Below are positions 18,087 through 29,700 of a stretch of DNA of 64,000 nucleotides, piece after piece (the first letter of the stretch is position 1; each line of letters begins with the position of its first letter). The DNA lies in assembly GCF_025583945.1 (NCBI RefSeq), contig NZ_JAOEGU010000002.1, positions 168,392 to 232,391 on the forward strand, given 5' to 3'. The notes beneath the pieces are model-generated. The model did not search any database and was not told where the DNA came from. It saw only the letters and a list, made by a program, of their open reading frames with translations. Source of the stretch: Methylobacter psychrophilus. Its GTDB lineage: Bacteria; Pseudomonadota; Gammaproteobacteria; Methylococcales; Methylomonadaceae. The translations under genes were made by a program, and so were the position numbers.

Positions 18087-18656
18087 ATGCTACTAGAAAC
18101 TTATCAAGCTAAAGGCTTACTGACGGTTACGCTGGTTAACGGTCAAACCAGCGAAGCCGGTGTTTATGCTTATCGTGGTGACCTGGTTTTAAAAGAAGGC
18201 ACTCTACGTGAAGGTTCAACAACGGACCGTAAACCCCCGGAAGCGCTTTTTATTCACTCGGCTTTATTGATTGAAAATGACAAGATTAAATTTGTCAATG
18301 GCCTGTTGCCTACGCTCGATTTACTACCGGTTTTCGTGGAAAAATATAAAGACGATATAGCACCGGATTGCAATGCGTTGGTTTATGTTGAAAATATCGA
18401 TAAAGGCATGCAAGTTGAGCTGGAAGGCGTCACTTATAAATTAATACCTTTCAAAGAAGGCTTGGTATGGAATGAATTACTGGAAGAGTTGTATATCGAA
18501 AAAAGCGAGCTGAAGAATCAATCTCCTGAAAATAAAGTAACCATTGCTTACACAGCAGCCAAATCGTATCAGCCGAAAACACCGTTGCTTTCATTTTCAG
18601 AAGCTCAGGAAAACACCATTGTGGTAGTTAAAAAAGCGGCAGTTGGTGCAATTTAA
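18087..18656 (+). CDS. Unknown partner of the nif-linked SIR2-like protein
   Basis: A 189-aa soluble protein with alternating short strands (LLTVTLVNGQTSEAGVYAYRG) and an acidic helical segment (LVWNELLEELYIEKSEL, about 130-146). No catalytic motif, cysteine cluster or membrane segment is visible. GGAG lies eight bases before the ATG. It is 41 bp behind the SIR2-like gene and ahead of a strong terminator, so the two form a two-gene transcript under the same sigma-54-like promoter. I do not recognise the family; a regulator or substrate of the SIR2-like protein is only a guess. Confidence 0.75.
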   Translation: MLLETYQAKGLLTVTLVNGQTSEAGVYAYRGDLVLKEGTLREGSTTDRKPPEALFIHSALLIENDKIKFVNGLLPTLDLLPVFVEKYKDDIAPDCNALVYVENIDKGMQVELEGVTYKLIPFKEGLVWNELLEELYIEKSELKNQSPENKVTIAYTAAKSYQPKTPLLSFSEAQENTIVVVKKAAVGAI

Positions 18657-18715
18657 AGGTTATGCATCAGCGTGCTAAAAAATACGTCTGCTCTTACTCC
18701 TGGGCAGTTACATTT

Positions 18716-18749
18716 GGCGTCCTGCTTTCTCGGCCAGGGCGTTTTTTTT
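18716..18749 (+). terminator. Rho-independent terminator of the SIR2-like operon
   Basis: Arms CGTCCTG and CAGGGCG pair over seven positions with one G-T pair around a 10-base loop, followed by eight T residues. Confidence 0.85.
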
Positions 18750-18795
18750 GCCTGATGATCTTGCCGGTTGCTTAAAAACGGGTCAATCCAAAATT

Positions 18796-18811
18796 TGGCA
18801 GATAATTTGCT
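18796..18811 (+). promoter_or_regulatory. Sigma-54 promoter of the rhodanese-nafY unit
   Basis: TGGCAG-ATAAT-TTGCT matches the -24/-12 consensus with exact spacing. The predicted start near 18823 gives a leader of about 130 bases. It lies just beyond the terminator of the SIR2-like operon, so the following genes form a separate unit. Confidence 0.85.
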
Positions 18812-18896
18812 TAATTATTCAGTATCCCAAATTAACTCAAATACAGAGCTGATAAAGGTCGAAAAACGATACACGGAGCAACAACGTCAGTTTTAT

Positions 18897-18912
18897 TGTC
18901 AGGTTTAAAACA
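18897..18912. promoter_or_regulatory. NifA-type site downstream of the rhodanese promoter
   Basis: TGT-CAGGTTTAAA-ACA matches TGT-N10-ACA, but it lies about 80 bases after the predicted transcript start. NifA can act from unusual positions, yet this may be a chance match. Confidence 0.35.
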
Positions 18913-18956
18913 ATCTTTCTATTCTTGAGGAATGACTTTTTAGAGTCATTAATATG

Positions 18957-19265
18957 ATGAAATATAAAACTATCTCTATTACCGATTCTGAAAAGTTAAT
19001 TAAAGAAATTAATCCCATGATTCTTGATTGCCGGGATTTAAAAGATTACCGGGCGGGGCACCTGGAAGATGCCCTTCATGTCCATGAAGGATTAAAAGAT
19101 TCTTTAGTCAAGCGCGGCGATAAGCAGCGGTGCTTATTGATTTATTGCTATTACGGTCATGCCAGCGAACATCTTGCCGAATTTTTCTTTGATTTTGGCT
19201 TTAAGGAGGTTTACAGCCTGGAGGGCGGTTACTCTGGTTGGAAAGATAAACATTACAAAGCCTGA
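18957..19265 (+). CDS. Single-domain rhodanese, nif-regulated
   Basis: A 102-aa rhodanese of the GlpE/RhdN size class. DCRDLKDYRAGHLEDALHV (about residues 24-42) is the substrate-side motif and LIYCYYGHASEHLAEFF holds the catalytic Cys followed by the six-residue loop of sulphurtransferases; GGYSGWK closes the domain. It would transfer sulphane sulphur, in a nif context perhaps for Fe-S cluster or cofactor sulphur. Two ATGs stand in tandem at 18954 and 18957; neither has a strong ribosome site. The gene lies behind a sigma-54 promoter and 60 bp before a NafY-like gene. A nif-linked rhodanese (rhdN) is known from Azotobacter, but I cannot prove orthology. Confidence 0.88.
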   Translation: MKYKTISITDSEKLIKEINPMILDCRDLKDYRAGHLEDALHVHEGLKDSLVKRGDKQRCLLIYCYYGHASEHLAEFFFDFGFKEVYSLEGGYSGWKDKHYKA

Positions 19266-19325
19266 ATAGTGGCTTGGTTACAAAGCAATTATTATTAGCC
19301 ATACTTGTTAAATGAGGATAGTAAA

Positions 19326-20039
19326 ATGGAAGCATTACCCCGTGAACTGGCTTTGCGTATTGCCTTGGCATCGCGCATTTTGCCAGGTATAGACATACCG
19401 TCATTACTGGCGATATTACATGAGCGAGTCGGTTCTCCGCTGGATGATGAAAAATTAAAATCGATTACAGTGACCAATCTTAAGACCGGTTTGGGCAGTC
19501 TGGATGGCGAAGAAGATGGTGAAGATATTGGGATTGGTCTTGCCAATATAAAACTGGCGGTGCGTTATCTTTGGGGTGATGAGGCTGAAGATGAAGATTT
19601 GCCGGAAATACTACCCTATAAAGACGGTGAAATACCCGATTCTATTCGTGTCGCCATCAGTTCAAACAGTGGTGCATTGATTAACGGGCATTTCGGCTCT
19701 TGCATACGTTTTCTGATTTATCAGTTATCACAGAATGATTATAAGCTGGTTGATATACGGTCAACTATTGAAGCCGACAGTAGTGATGACAGAAACCTGT
19801 TTCGTGCCAATTTGATTAAAGATTGTCATGTGGTTTTTGTGCAATCTATTGGCGGACCGGCGGCGGCTAAAGTGATACGCGCCGATATTTATCCGATCAA
19901 GATTCCTGAGGTAACCGGGGCAGTTGATCAGTTAACCGAATTTCAGAAAGTATTTGCTGCGCCGCCGCCGTGGTTTGCCAAAGCATTGGGGCATTCAGCG
20001 GAGGAGCGCGTAAGGTTTACTCATGATGAGGGTTGTTAA
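19326..20039 (+). CDS. Second NifY/NafY-like cofactor-binding protein
   Basis: A 237-aa protein, the same length and domain plan as the one at 11246-11959: a helical N-terminal domain (PRELALRIALASRILPG), an acidic linker (GEEDGEDIG) and a NifX-like C-terminal domain with INGHFGSCIRFLIYQL and QSIGGPAAAKVIRADIYPIK. The His of HFGSC is kept. It should bind FeMo-co or its precursor and perhaps apo-NifDK. The ATG at 19326 has GAGG eight bases upstream; an earlier frame start at 19305 lacks one. It ends 50 bp before the convergent ligA. Which of the two copies corresponds to NifY and which to NafY cannot be settled from sequence alone. Confidence 0.88.
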   Translation: MEALPRELALRIALASRILPGIDIPSLLAILHERVGSPLDDEKLKSITVTNLKTGLGSLDGEEDGEDIGIGLANIKLAVRYLWGDEAEDEDLPEILPYKDGEIPDSIRVAISSNSGALINGHFGSCIRFLIYQLSQNDYKLVDIRSTIEADSSDDRNLFRANLIKDCHVVFVQSIGGPAAAKVIRADIYPIKIPEVTGAVDQLTEFQKVFAAPPPWFAKALGHSAEERVRFTHDEGC

Positions 20040-20089
20040 GGTGATTTCCTGTGAATAATCTTAAACGATCTTTTACTTAAGTTGATGGA

Positions 20090-22117
<2,028 letters not shown>

Positions 22118-22129
22118 TCAGGGACGTTT

Positions 22130-22162
22130 TTAAGGGCTCAGGTAAAAAACCTGAACCCTTAA
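22130..22162. terminator. Inverted repeat between zipA and ligA
   Basis: Arms TTAAGGGCTCAGG and CCTGAACCCTTAA pair with one mismatch around TAAAAAA. It could act as an attenuator or processing hairpin within the smc-zipA-ligA transcript, or as a terminator, though no long T-run follows on the minus strand beyond AAAACG. It would lower ligA expression relative to zipA. Confidence 0.55.
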
Positions 22163-22171
22163 GGATAAAAT

Positions 22172-22858
22172 TTACAAGCTCTGCCGAATGGATTGAACCG
22201 TGGCATCAGTTAGCGGCTGTCTGTGATGATCCATGATAGTGCCGTCCAATTCTATGGCTAATAATTGAATCGTATCCAGATAGTCATCAAAAACGGCTTG
22301 GGCATCGTCCAACGCGCCTGGCTGCATAAAAAATACCAGTCCCTGACAATAAAATGTGTCCAGATCGCTATTTGGAAAAGTACCCGGTTCAACCATACAG
22401 GCAACGCCAAAATCTACCAGTCGATTCGCATCCAGTCGTTCATATATTTTCAGGCTACCATATTCAAGCCCGACAATTCCAAAAGCATTGACTAAATCAA
22501 TACCATTAAAGCCTTGGTCTGCCTTGGCGATAAGACTGAACTGGATAATGGCAGGAACGGCAACTCGAGGTGGTGGCTCAATATCATCATCGTCAAGTTC
22601 AATAGTATTTTCTTCCGGCTCATAAACAGAGTCATCCTGGTCAAAATAATGATGATCAATAGTCTCTGCTGGTTGGTTATCTAGTTTTTCATCATCGACA
22701 GGTAACGGTTTATAGCGTTTGCCTTTGGTATCGTGGTCATCATGAAACTCCAGATCTTCCCGAAATTTTTTATTTTTTAAATAAGTCCAGGTCAACATGC
22801 CCATAATAATCATTAGGCCCGTTGCTATAATTACAATTCTTAGTAGTTCTTTATCCAT
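22172..22858 (-). CDS. zipA: Cell division protein ZipA
   Basis: A 228-aa ZipA. One N-terminal membrane helix (IVIIATGLMIIMGMLTWTYL, residues 8-27) with a cytoplasmic linker rich in Asp, Glu and Pro (about 30-100), then the FtsZ-binding domain starting IIQFSLIAKADQGFNGIDLVNAF. It tethers FtsZ to the inner membrane at the division site. The linker is shorter than in E. coli. Its start overlaps the smc stop (TAATG), and ligA follows, the common gammaproteobacterial order. Confidence 0.94.
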   Translation of the reverse strand: MDKELLRIVIIATGLMIIMGMLTWTYLKNKKFREDLEFHDDHDTKGKRYKPLPVDDEKLDNQPAETIDHHYFDQDDSVYEPEENTIELDDDDIEPPPRVAVPAIIQFSLIAKADQGFNGIDLVNAFGIVGLEYGSLKIYERLDANRLVDFGVACMVEPGTFPNSDLDTFYCQGLVFFMQPGALDDAQAVFDDYLDTIQLLAIELDGTIMDHHRQPLTDATVQSIRQSL

Positions 22859-25800
22859 TAGATTTCCGCCAGACTCACTGCTTCTTCAATATCAACTGCG
22901 ACCATCCGGGACACGCCCGGCTCTTTCATCGTAACACCTGCCAATTGTTTTGCAATTTCCATAGTTGCCTTGTTATGAGAAATATACAAAAATTGAATAG
23001 ATGCCGACATCTCTTCTACCATTTTTGAAAACCGTCCCACATTTGCATCATCCAGTGGTGCATCGACCTCATCCAACAGGCAAAAAGGCGCAGGATTGAG
23101 TTCAAAAATTGAAAATACCAGCGCTACCGCTGTTAATGCTTTTTCTCCACCTGACAGCAAATGAATGGAGCTATTTCGTTTGCCAGGCGGCTGGGCAATA
23201 ATATTTACGCCCGCTTCCAGTAAGTCTTGCTCGGTCAATTGCAGATAGGCTTGTCCGCCACCAAATAGTTTGGGAAATTTCTCCTGCAATCCGGTGTTTA
23301 TTTTATCGAATGTTTCTTTAAAACGCAGCCTACTTTCTTTATCAATTTTGCTAATTGCCTGATCCAGTATTTGTAATGCCTCAATCAGGTCGGCATGTTG
23401 CTCATTAAGAAAGTTCATCCGCGCGGATTGTGACTTGTATTCTTCTATAGCGGTCAGGTTAATTGTCCCCAAGCGTTCAATTTGAACCGATAACTCGTCA
23501 ACTTGTTTTTTCCAGTGAGGTTCTTCGGCTTGATCGGGCAGGGTCTTTAAAATATCCTCAGCATTTGCATCATTTTCTTTAAGTTGTTCATTGACAGTTT
23601 GCTGGCGAACTTTAATTTCCTGTAATTCAAAGCGAATAGTATCCAGTGCTTCCTTTTGTTTGTCCAATGCTCTTTGTTCGCGAGTCTGTTGTTCAGACAG
23701 TTGTGTTATATCCGCTTCGATGGTTTCCTGCAACAAGCGCTGATTTTTTAAATCAGCTTCCAGTTCATCTTTGGCTATAATTTGCTGCGCTAATTGTTTT
23801 TTTTCTTCATCCAGTGGCGTCAACGTTTGTTGCAGTTTTTTCTCCAAATTGGCAAGCCAGTCAATAGAATGTTGATGTTGGTTTTGCAACCGGTCAATTT
23901 GTTTACTGGTTGACGCTTCAGAAGAACGTAACGAGTCAATTTGTGCTTTTATACTGTAAACCTGTTGTCTCGCTTCATTAACGGCACGCTCGATATTATC
24001 ATGCTGTGCCTGTAAAAGCTGGTTTGATACTTCCAGTTCGTGTTTGTTTTGTTCCTGCTGCGCTAAAATAGCTTCCGCTTCTTCCTGCAATAACCCGGAT
24101 TCAGCAATACTCTCGGCATTGTCACCCGTTTCACTAAGGATTTCTTCAAGGTCATTAGCTATCTGTTCAAGACGGCGTTGTTGATGTTCCCAGCGCGTAG
24201 AGTACGCACTAAATTCCGCACTCTTGATGGCCAACTCCGAACCCAGTCTATTGTCTTGCTGTTGAATAGCTTCGCGCAATATTTCTGCTTCTTTTAAGCC
24301 GATTTCGGTATCTGCCAATTGATCTTCAAAGGTCGTTATTTCAACGACTAATACTTCTTGTCGATGTTTTAACAGGCGCAATTCTTTCTCACGCTGTAAA
24401 ACTCCCACATTACTGTCTTTAGCATGGCTTATTTTTAGCCAATTTTGTCCAAACCAGGTGCCGTCAGGGGTAATAACCGACTCATAGCAGTTTGTATTAA
24501 CGGACAACGCTCTGGCAGCATCATGATTATCTGCGCAATAAACACCGGTTAGTAAAGCGCTTAAATCCCACGGTGCGTTAACTTTATCCAGCAAGGTAAA
24601 CTGTCCGTCTTTGACGAGGTATTTTGCAGCATTGTTGGTTTTGGTTTCAAATAGAGTCAGTGATTCATTAGCCAAGCCGTTTAAGCCAGGAATAACAGCA
24701 TCGGCACTTTCCACACAAATGGCTTCCAGATAGCTTCCCAGAACAGTTTCAACGGCGGTATCCCAGCCTGATTCCACTTCAAGGCATTCAGCCAGTCGTT
24801 GGTTTTTGTTAAGATTCATGGCTTCCAGCCAAGTAGCCAATTTTTTATTGTCTTTGCCCATGGCGTGTTGCTGTAATAACTCCAGTGACGTTATTTTACC
24901 TTTAATGCCATGACTTTCCGAACGGCGTGTGTGTAGAGTGTCATGTAGCTCTTTTACCTGATGGCGCTGTTCGCGAATTTGCTGATGCAATTTTTCCAGT
25001 TGGGCTTGATGATCATCACGCTGAAAACTGATAATCTCAATATCTGCGTCCAGCGTTTCAATATCAGCCTGCAATTGACTGGATGACAGTTCGTTGCGTT
25101 CGCTGTGCAATTTATCCATACGGATTTGCAATTGACGATTCTGGTTTGCCAATTGCTGGGTTTTTACCTTTTGTACTTCGGCCTGTTCCTTATATTCTGA
25201 ACTCATCGTTCGATACGCTTCCCACTGCGTTTGCCATAAGCTCCTTTGTCCCTTGGTATTTTGTTGTTGCTCGACAATATCTTCTTGCCTTTCTTGGGCA
25301 ATAATCCAGCTTTCTTCGGCTTCCAGTAAAGTTTGTTTTAGCTCATCCAAGGTTTGCAAATCAGATCCAAGCTGGCTTAATGATTGATCTGCCTGCAGCT
25401 TGGTACGATTAATTTCAAGCAAGGTTTCTTCATGGCTGGATTCATGATGCTTGATGGCTTGTTGAAGACCACTGACGTCAGCAACCAAGGTGTAATAATC
25501 ACCTTGAGTTGTATTTAGCTGCTGTTGCCGGATTTTATGTTCAGCACGTTTTGTCTCGATAGCGTTATTAATATCCCGTAACGTCACAAACAGGCGATTA
25601 TGTTCGGTAGCTACGCCTTGCAGTTTTATTTCCAACTGCTTGGCTGCTTGCTGATAAGCATTCCAGCGCATGGCCAACAACTCCAACTTAAACTGGCGTT
25701 CCTGTTTTTTTAGCTCGGTATATTTTTCAGCTTTTTCTGCCTGTTTTTGCAAATGCTTAAGTTGCTTGTCAACTTCTTCGCGCAAATCATCAAGTCGTTC

Positions 25801-26373
25801 CAGATTTTCGCGGGTATGCTTCATTCGGGTTTCGGTTTCGCTACGCCGTTCTTTATATTTAGAAATACCGGCCGCTTCTTCGATATGCACTCTTAACTCT
25901 TCAGGTTTTGCTTCAACCATCCGCGAGATAGTACCCTGTTCAATAATGGCATAACTTCTCGAGCCTAAACCCGTCCCCAAAAACAGATCGGTAATGTCCT
26001 TGCGTCGGCAGCGTGAACCATTGAGTAAAAACAAGGATTGGCCGTCACGGCTAACCTGTCTCTTGATGGCAATGGAATTGTATTGCGCATATTCACCGCC
26101 CATCTTGCCTGCTGAATTATCAAAAACCAGCTCTACCGAAGCGGTACTGACCGGTTTACGCCCTGATGAACCATTAAAAATGACATCAGACATGCTGCCA
26201 CCACGCAGATGTTTGGCAGAACTTTCGCCCATTACCCAGCGCACAGCATCAATAATATTGGATTTTCCGCAGCCATTGGGACCAACAATCGCCGTCAAAT
26301 TGCCGTTAATAGGAATGACTGTTGGATCAACAAAGGATTTAAAACCCGAAAGTTTGATTTTTTCCAGCTTCAA
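22858..26373 (-). CDS. smc: Chromosome segregation ATPase Smc
   Basis: SMC protein of 1171 aa. The Walker A motif GPNGCGKSN lies near residue 31-39, two long coiled coils flank a hinge domain (about 520-660), and the C-terminal signature LSGGEKALTAVALVFSIF with Walker B PFCLLDEVDAPLDDANV completes the ATPase. It organises and segregates the chromosome with ScpA and ScpB. The start codon at 26373 is TTG (KLEKIKLSGFKSFVDPT follows), with only AGGA some 12 bases upstream. zipA overlaps its stop. Confidence 0.97.
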   Translation of the reverse strand: MKLEKIKLSGFKSFVDPTVIPINGNLTAIVGPNGCGKSNIIDAVRWVMGESSAKHLRGGSMSDVIFNGSSGRKPVSTASVELVFDNSAGKMGGEYAQYNSIAIKRQVSRDGQSLFLLNGSRCRRKDITDLFLGTGLGSRSYAIIEQGTISRMVEAKPEELRVHIEEAAGISKYKERRSETETRMKHTRENLERLDDLREEVDKQLKHLQKQAEKAEKYTELKKQERQFKLELLAMRWNAYQQAAKQLEIKLQGVATEHNRLFVTLRDINNAIETKRAEHKIRQQQLNTTQGDYYTLVADVSGLQQAIKHHESSHEETLLEINRTKLQADQSLSQLGSDLQTLDELKQTLLEAEESWIIAQERQEDIVEQQQNTKGQRSLWQTQWEAYRTMSSEYKEQAEVQKVKTQQLANQNRQLQIRMDKLHSERNELSSSQLQADIETLDADIEIISFQRDDHQAQLEKLHQQIREQRHQVKELHDTLHTRRSESHGIKGKITSLELLQQHAMGKDNKKLATWLEAMNLNKNQRLAECLEVESGWDTAVETVLGSYLEAICVESADAVIPGLNGLANESLTLFETKTNNAAKYLVKDGQFTLLDKVNAPWDLSALLTGVYCADNHDAARALSVNTNCYESVITPDGTWFGQNWLKISHAKDSNVGVLQREKELRLLKHRQEVLVVEITTFEDQLADTEIGLKEAEILREAIQQQDNRLGSELAIKSAEFSAYSTRWEHQQRRLEQIANDLEEILSETGDNAESIAESGLLQEEAEAILAQQEQNKHELEVSNQLLQAQHDNIERAVNEARQQVYSIKAQIDSLRSSEASTSKQIDRLQNQHQHSIDWLANLEKKLQQTLTPLDEEKKQLAQQIIAKDELEADLKNQRLLQETIEADITQLSEQQTREQRALDKQKEALDTIRFELQEIKVRQQTVNEQLKENDANAEDILKTLPDQAEEPHWKKQVDELSVQIERLGTINLTAIEEYKSQSARMNFLNEQHADLIEALQILDQAISKIDKESRLRFKETFDKINTGLQEKFPKLFGGGQAYLQLTEQDLLEAGVNIIAQPPGKRNSSIHLLSGGEKALTAVALVFSIFELNPAPFCLLDEVDAPLDDANVGRFSKMVEEMSASIQFLYISHNKATMEIAKQLAGVTMKEPGVSRMVAVDIEEAVSLAEI

Positions 26374-26792
26374 AACAGGGTTTAATCCTATGCCTTAGTT
26401 AAATAGCCCAGCATTATCGATGATATTTAGCCGAGTTTCGACTTTTTAATTAACTATTTGGTTTTTAGGCTTAATATTTAGTCGTTCTTGAAATAACCAG
26501 TATTTAAAAAAATCTTTAACATATTGGTTTTTAAGTTATTTTTTTGAGGATACAAAGTCTTTTTTTGATTGAGCAAAGAAAAGACATTTGCTTTAGTTAG
26601 TCGTACTATGTATTTCATTTTCAATAGCGTCTTGTAATGTCAAGATAAAGGCATTATATGTGAGGGGTATTATTCGACATGTTAAGACTGACATACTCTT
26701 GGGCTGGGTACTTACAAACAGTCTTTATTTTCGGCATTAAACTTATCTGCCACAGCTGACGTATAATGGCTTCATTTTATCCGACTGTTTAG
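26374..26792. other. Divergent promoter region between smc and hrpA
   Basis: This 419-bp AT-rich region holds no supportable gene. A TATAAT box at 26762-26767 lies about 25 bases before the hrpA ATG and fits its promoter, giving a very short leader with no clear ribosome binding site. I see no repeat here. Confidence 0.6.
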
Positions 26793-29700
26793 ATGCCCTC
26801 TTCCGATCTTGTTAAACAACTCACCCAGCAATTGCCGCTTTGTCTTAATCAAGACAGGCATGTTTTAAAGCGTCAGCTAGACAGGTTACGGAGTGAAACT
26901 CAGAAAGGCAAAAATCCGCTGGAGCAACTTAACGCGTTAGCCGGTCGTCTTGAGAAATCTGTCGCATTAAGAGCCAAGCGACTCGCCAGCATTCCGTCCC
27001 TGAATTTCCCCGATTTACCGGTTACCGGTAAAAAAGATGAAATCGCCAAACTTATCAAAGAAAATCAGGTAGTCATTGTTTGTGGTGAAACCGGTTCCGG
27101 TAAAACCACCCAGTTACCCAAAATTTGTTTATCTATCGGTCTTGGTGCGGCGGGTTTTATTGGCCACACACAGCCCAGGCGAATTGCCGCACGGACGGTT
27201 GCTGATCGTATTGCCGAAGAACTCGGTGAATCGATAGGCAAGTCAGTGGGTTATAAAATTCGTTTTAATGATAAAACGCATGCAGAGTCATTAGTTAAAT
27301 TAATGACGGACGGTATTTTGCTGGCGGAATCGCAAAATGATCCTTACTTAAGTCAATATGACACCATTATTATTGATGAGGCTCATGAACGTAGTTTAAA
27401 TATTGATTTTCTGCTGGGGTATTTAAAATGGCTATTGCCAAAACGCCCTGATTTAAAGGTGATTATCACCTCGGCCACTATTGACCCACAACGTTTCTCT
27501 ACCCATTTTAATAATGCGCCGATTATTGAAGTGTCAGGGCGAACTTATCCGGTTGATATGCGCTATCGTCCTATCGAACAAAAAGAAGAGGATGACAACC
27601 AATCTGCACGTACAGCCCTTGATGAAACTAGCGATGATCTGCAAAATGCAATACTGGATGCGGTTGATGAACTGTATCGGGATTTACGCGGCGATATACT
27701 GATTTTTTTAAGTGGTGAACGGGAAATCAGGGAAACGACTGATTCCTTAAAGAAACACCATCCCACGCAATATGAAATTTTGCCGCTGTATTCAAAACTC
27801 AGTGTTAGCGAGCAGGAGCGGGTGTTTAAGCCGAAAGGCGGAAAAATACGTATTGTACTGGCAACCAATGTCGCCGAAACCTCGTTAACGGTTCCCGGTA
27901 TCCGTGGTGTAATCGATACGGGTCATGCACGTATCAGTCGCTATAGCCATCGCAGTAAAATCCAGCGTTTGCCGATTGAACGTATTTCGCAGTCCAGTGC
28001 CAATCAAAGGGCAGGGCGGTGTGGTCGGGTTGCCGAAGGCATTTGTATCCGGCTATATTCGCATGATGATTATCTGGCCAGATCTGAATTTACCGAGCCG
28101 GAAATTATGCGTACCAATTTGTCTGCGGTTATTTTGCAGATGACGGCATTAAATCTGGGTGAAATTGAAGATTTCCCGTTTTTGGAACCGCCTGAAGATA
28201 AAATGATTCGGGATGGTAAAAATGTATTGCATGAAGTTAATGCCTTGGATAAAGCCGGGAAGCTGACTGACATAGGTAAACAGTTAGCCAAATTTCCGAC
28301 TGATCCCAAATTGGCGCGTATGTTGATAGCAGCAGCGCACGAGCACTGCTTAACCGAAGTGGCCATTATTGTATCCGCGTTAAGCGTACAGGATCCGCGT
28401 GAAAAACCGGCGGATAAAATGCAGCAAGCGGATACCAAGCATGTGGCTTTTCGTCATCCTGAATCTGATTTTTTAACGGTACTGAATATCTGGAATACCT
28501 TTGAAGAACAGAAGAAACATCTGTCCAACAGTAAACTGCGTAAATATTGTAGCGATAATTTTCTGTCCTACATCAGAATGCGTGAGTGGTTTGATATTCA
28601 TGCCCAGATTATGCAGGTGATTAAAGGTGATTTAAAAATGCACCCGAATACCGATGATGCCGGTTATGAAAAAATTCATCGCGCCTTGTTGCCGGGCTTG
28701 TTATCCAATATTGGTTTTCGGCATGAATCTCACGAGTATTTGGGTGCACGCGGTTTAAAATTTTTTATTTTCCCGGGTTCGGGGCTACACAAACTAAAAC
28801 CCAAGTGGATTATGGCTGCAGAGCAGGTTGAAACCAGCAAGGTTTATGCCCGTAATGTCGCCAGAATTGAACCTGAATGGATAGAGCAATGTGCGGCGCA
28901 TTTGGTCAAGCATAACTATTATGATCCGCATTGGGCAAAAAAGTCGGCGCGTTGTATGGTGTCGGCAAGAACCTTGTTATATGGCTTAACTTTGCAGGCA
29001 GGGCGTAAAATTCCTTATGATCATGTTGATCCTAAAGCTGCCAGAGAGATTTTTATTCGTTCGGCGTTGGTTGATCATGATTATCACAGTAATGCACCTT
29101 TCTACATCGCCAATCAAAAATTGCTGGAAGAAGTGGGGATTATTCAGCATAAAGGTCGTCGGGTTGATCTGGTGGCTGACGAGCAGTGGCTTTATCAATT
29201 TTACGATAACAAACTGCCGCCCGAAATTGTTAGTGGTGTTGCTCTGGATACCTGGCGAAAAACAGTCGAGCGTGCTAATCCCAAAATTCTGTTTTTAACC
29301 AAGGAAGATTTAACACGTGAAGAAGAGGAAGATTATGTTAATGAATGGGATTTTCCCGATAGCAAAAAAATAGGTAATTTGACTCTCCCGTTACAATACC
29401 GTTTTGAACCGGGACATGATGAAGACGGCGTAACAGTAATTATCCCTGTGCATCAGTTAAATCAGCTATCTCAAGCGCCTTTTGAGTGGCTGGTACCGGG
29501 TTTGTTGGAAGAAAAATGTGTTGCCTTGATTAAATCCCTGCCCAAGCAAATCAGAAAACATTTTGTCCCGGTGCCGCAAACCGTAAAGCAATGTCTGGAA
29601 ATTGAACCTGATTTTAAAGGTACATTGCAGGAATGGTTAGGTAATCGGCTGCGGAAATTAACCGGTGAAGCGATTCCATTGAATGCCTGGAATTTGGATG

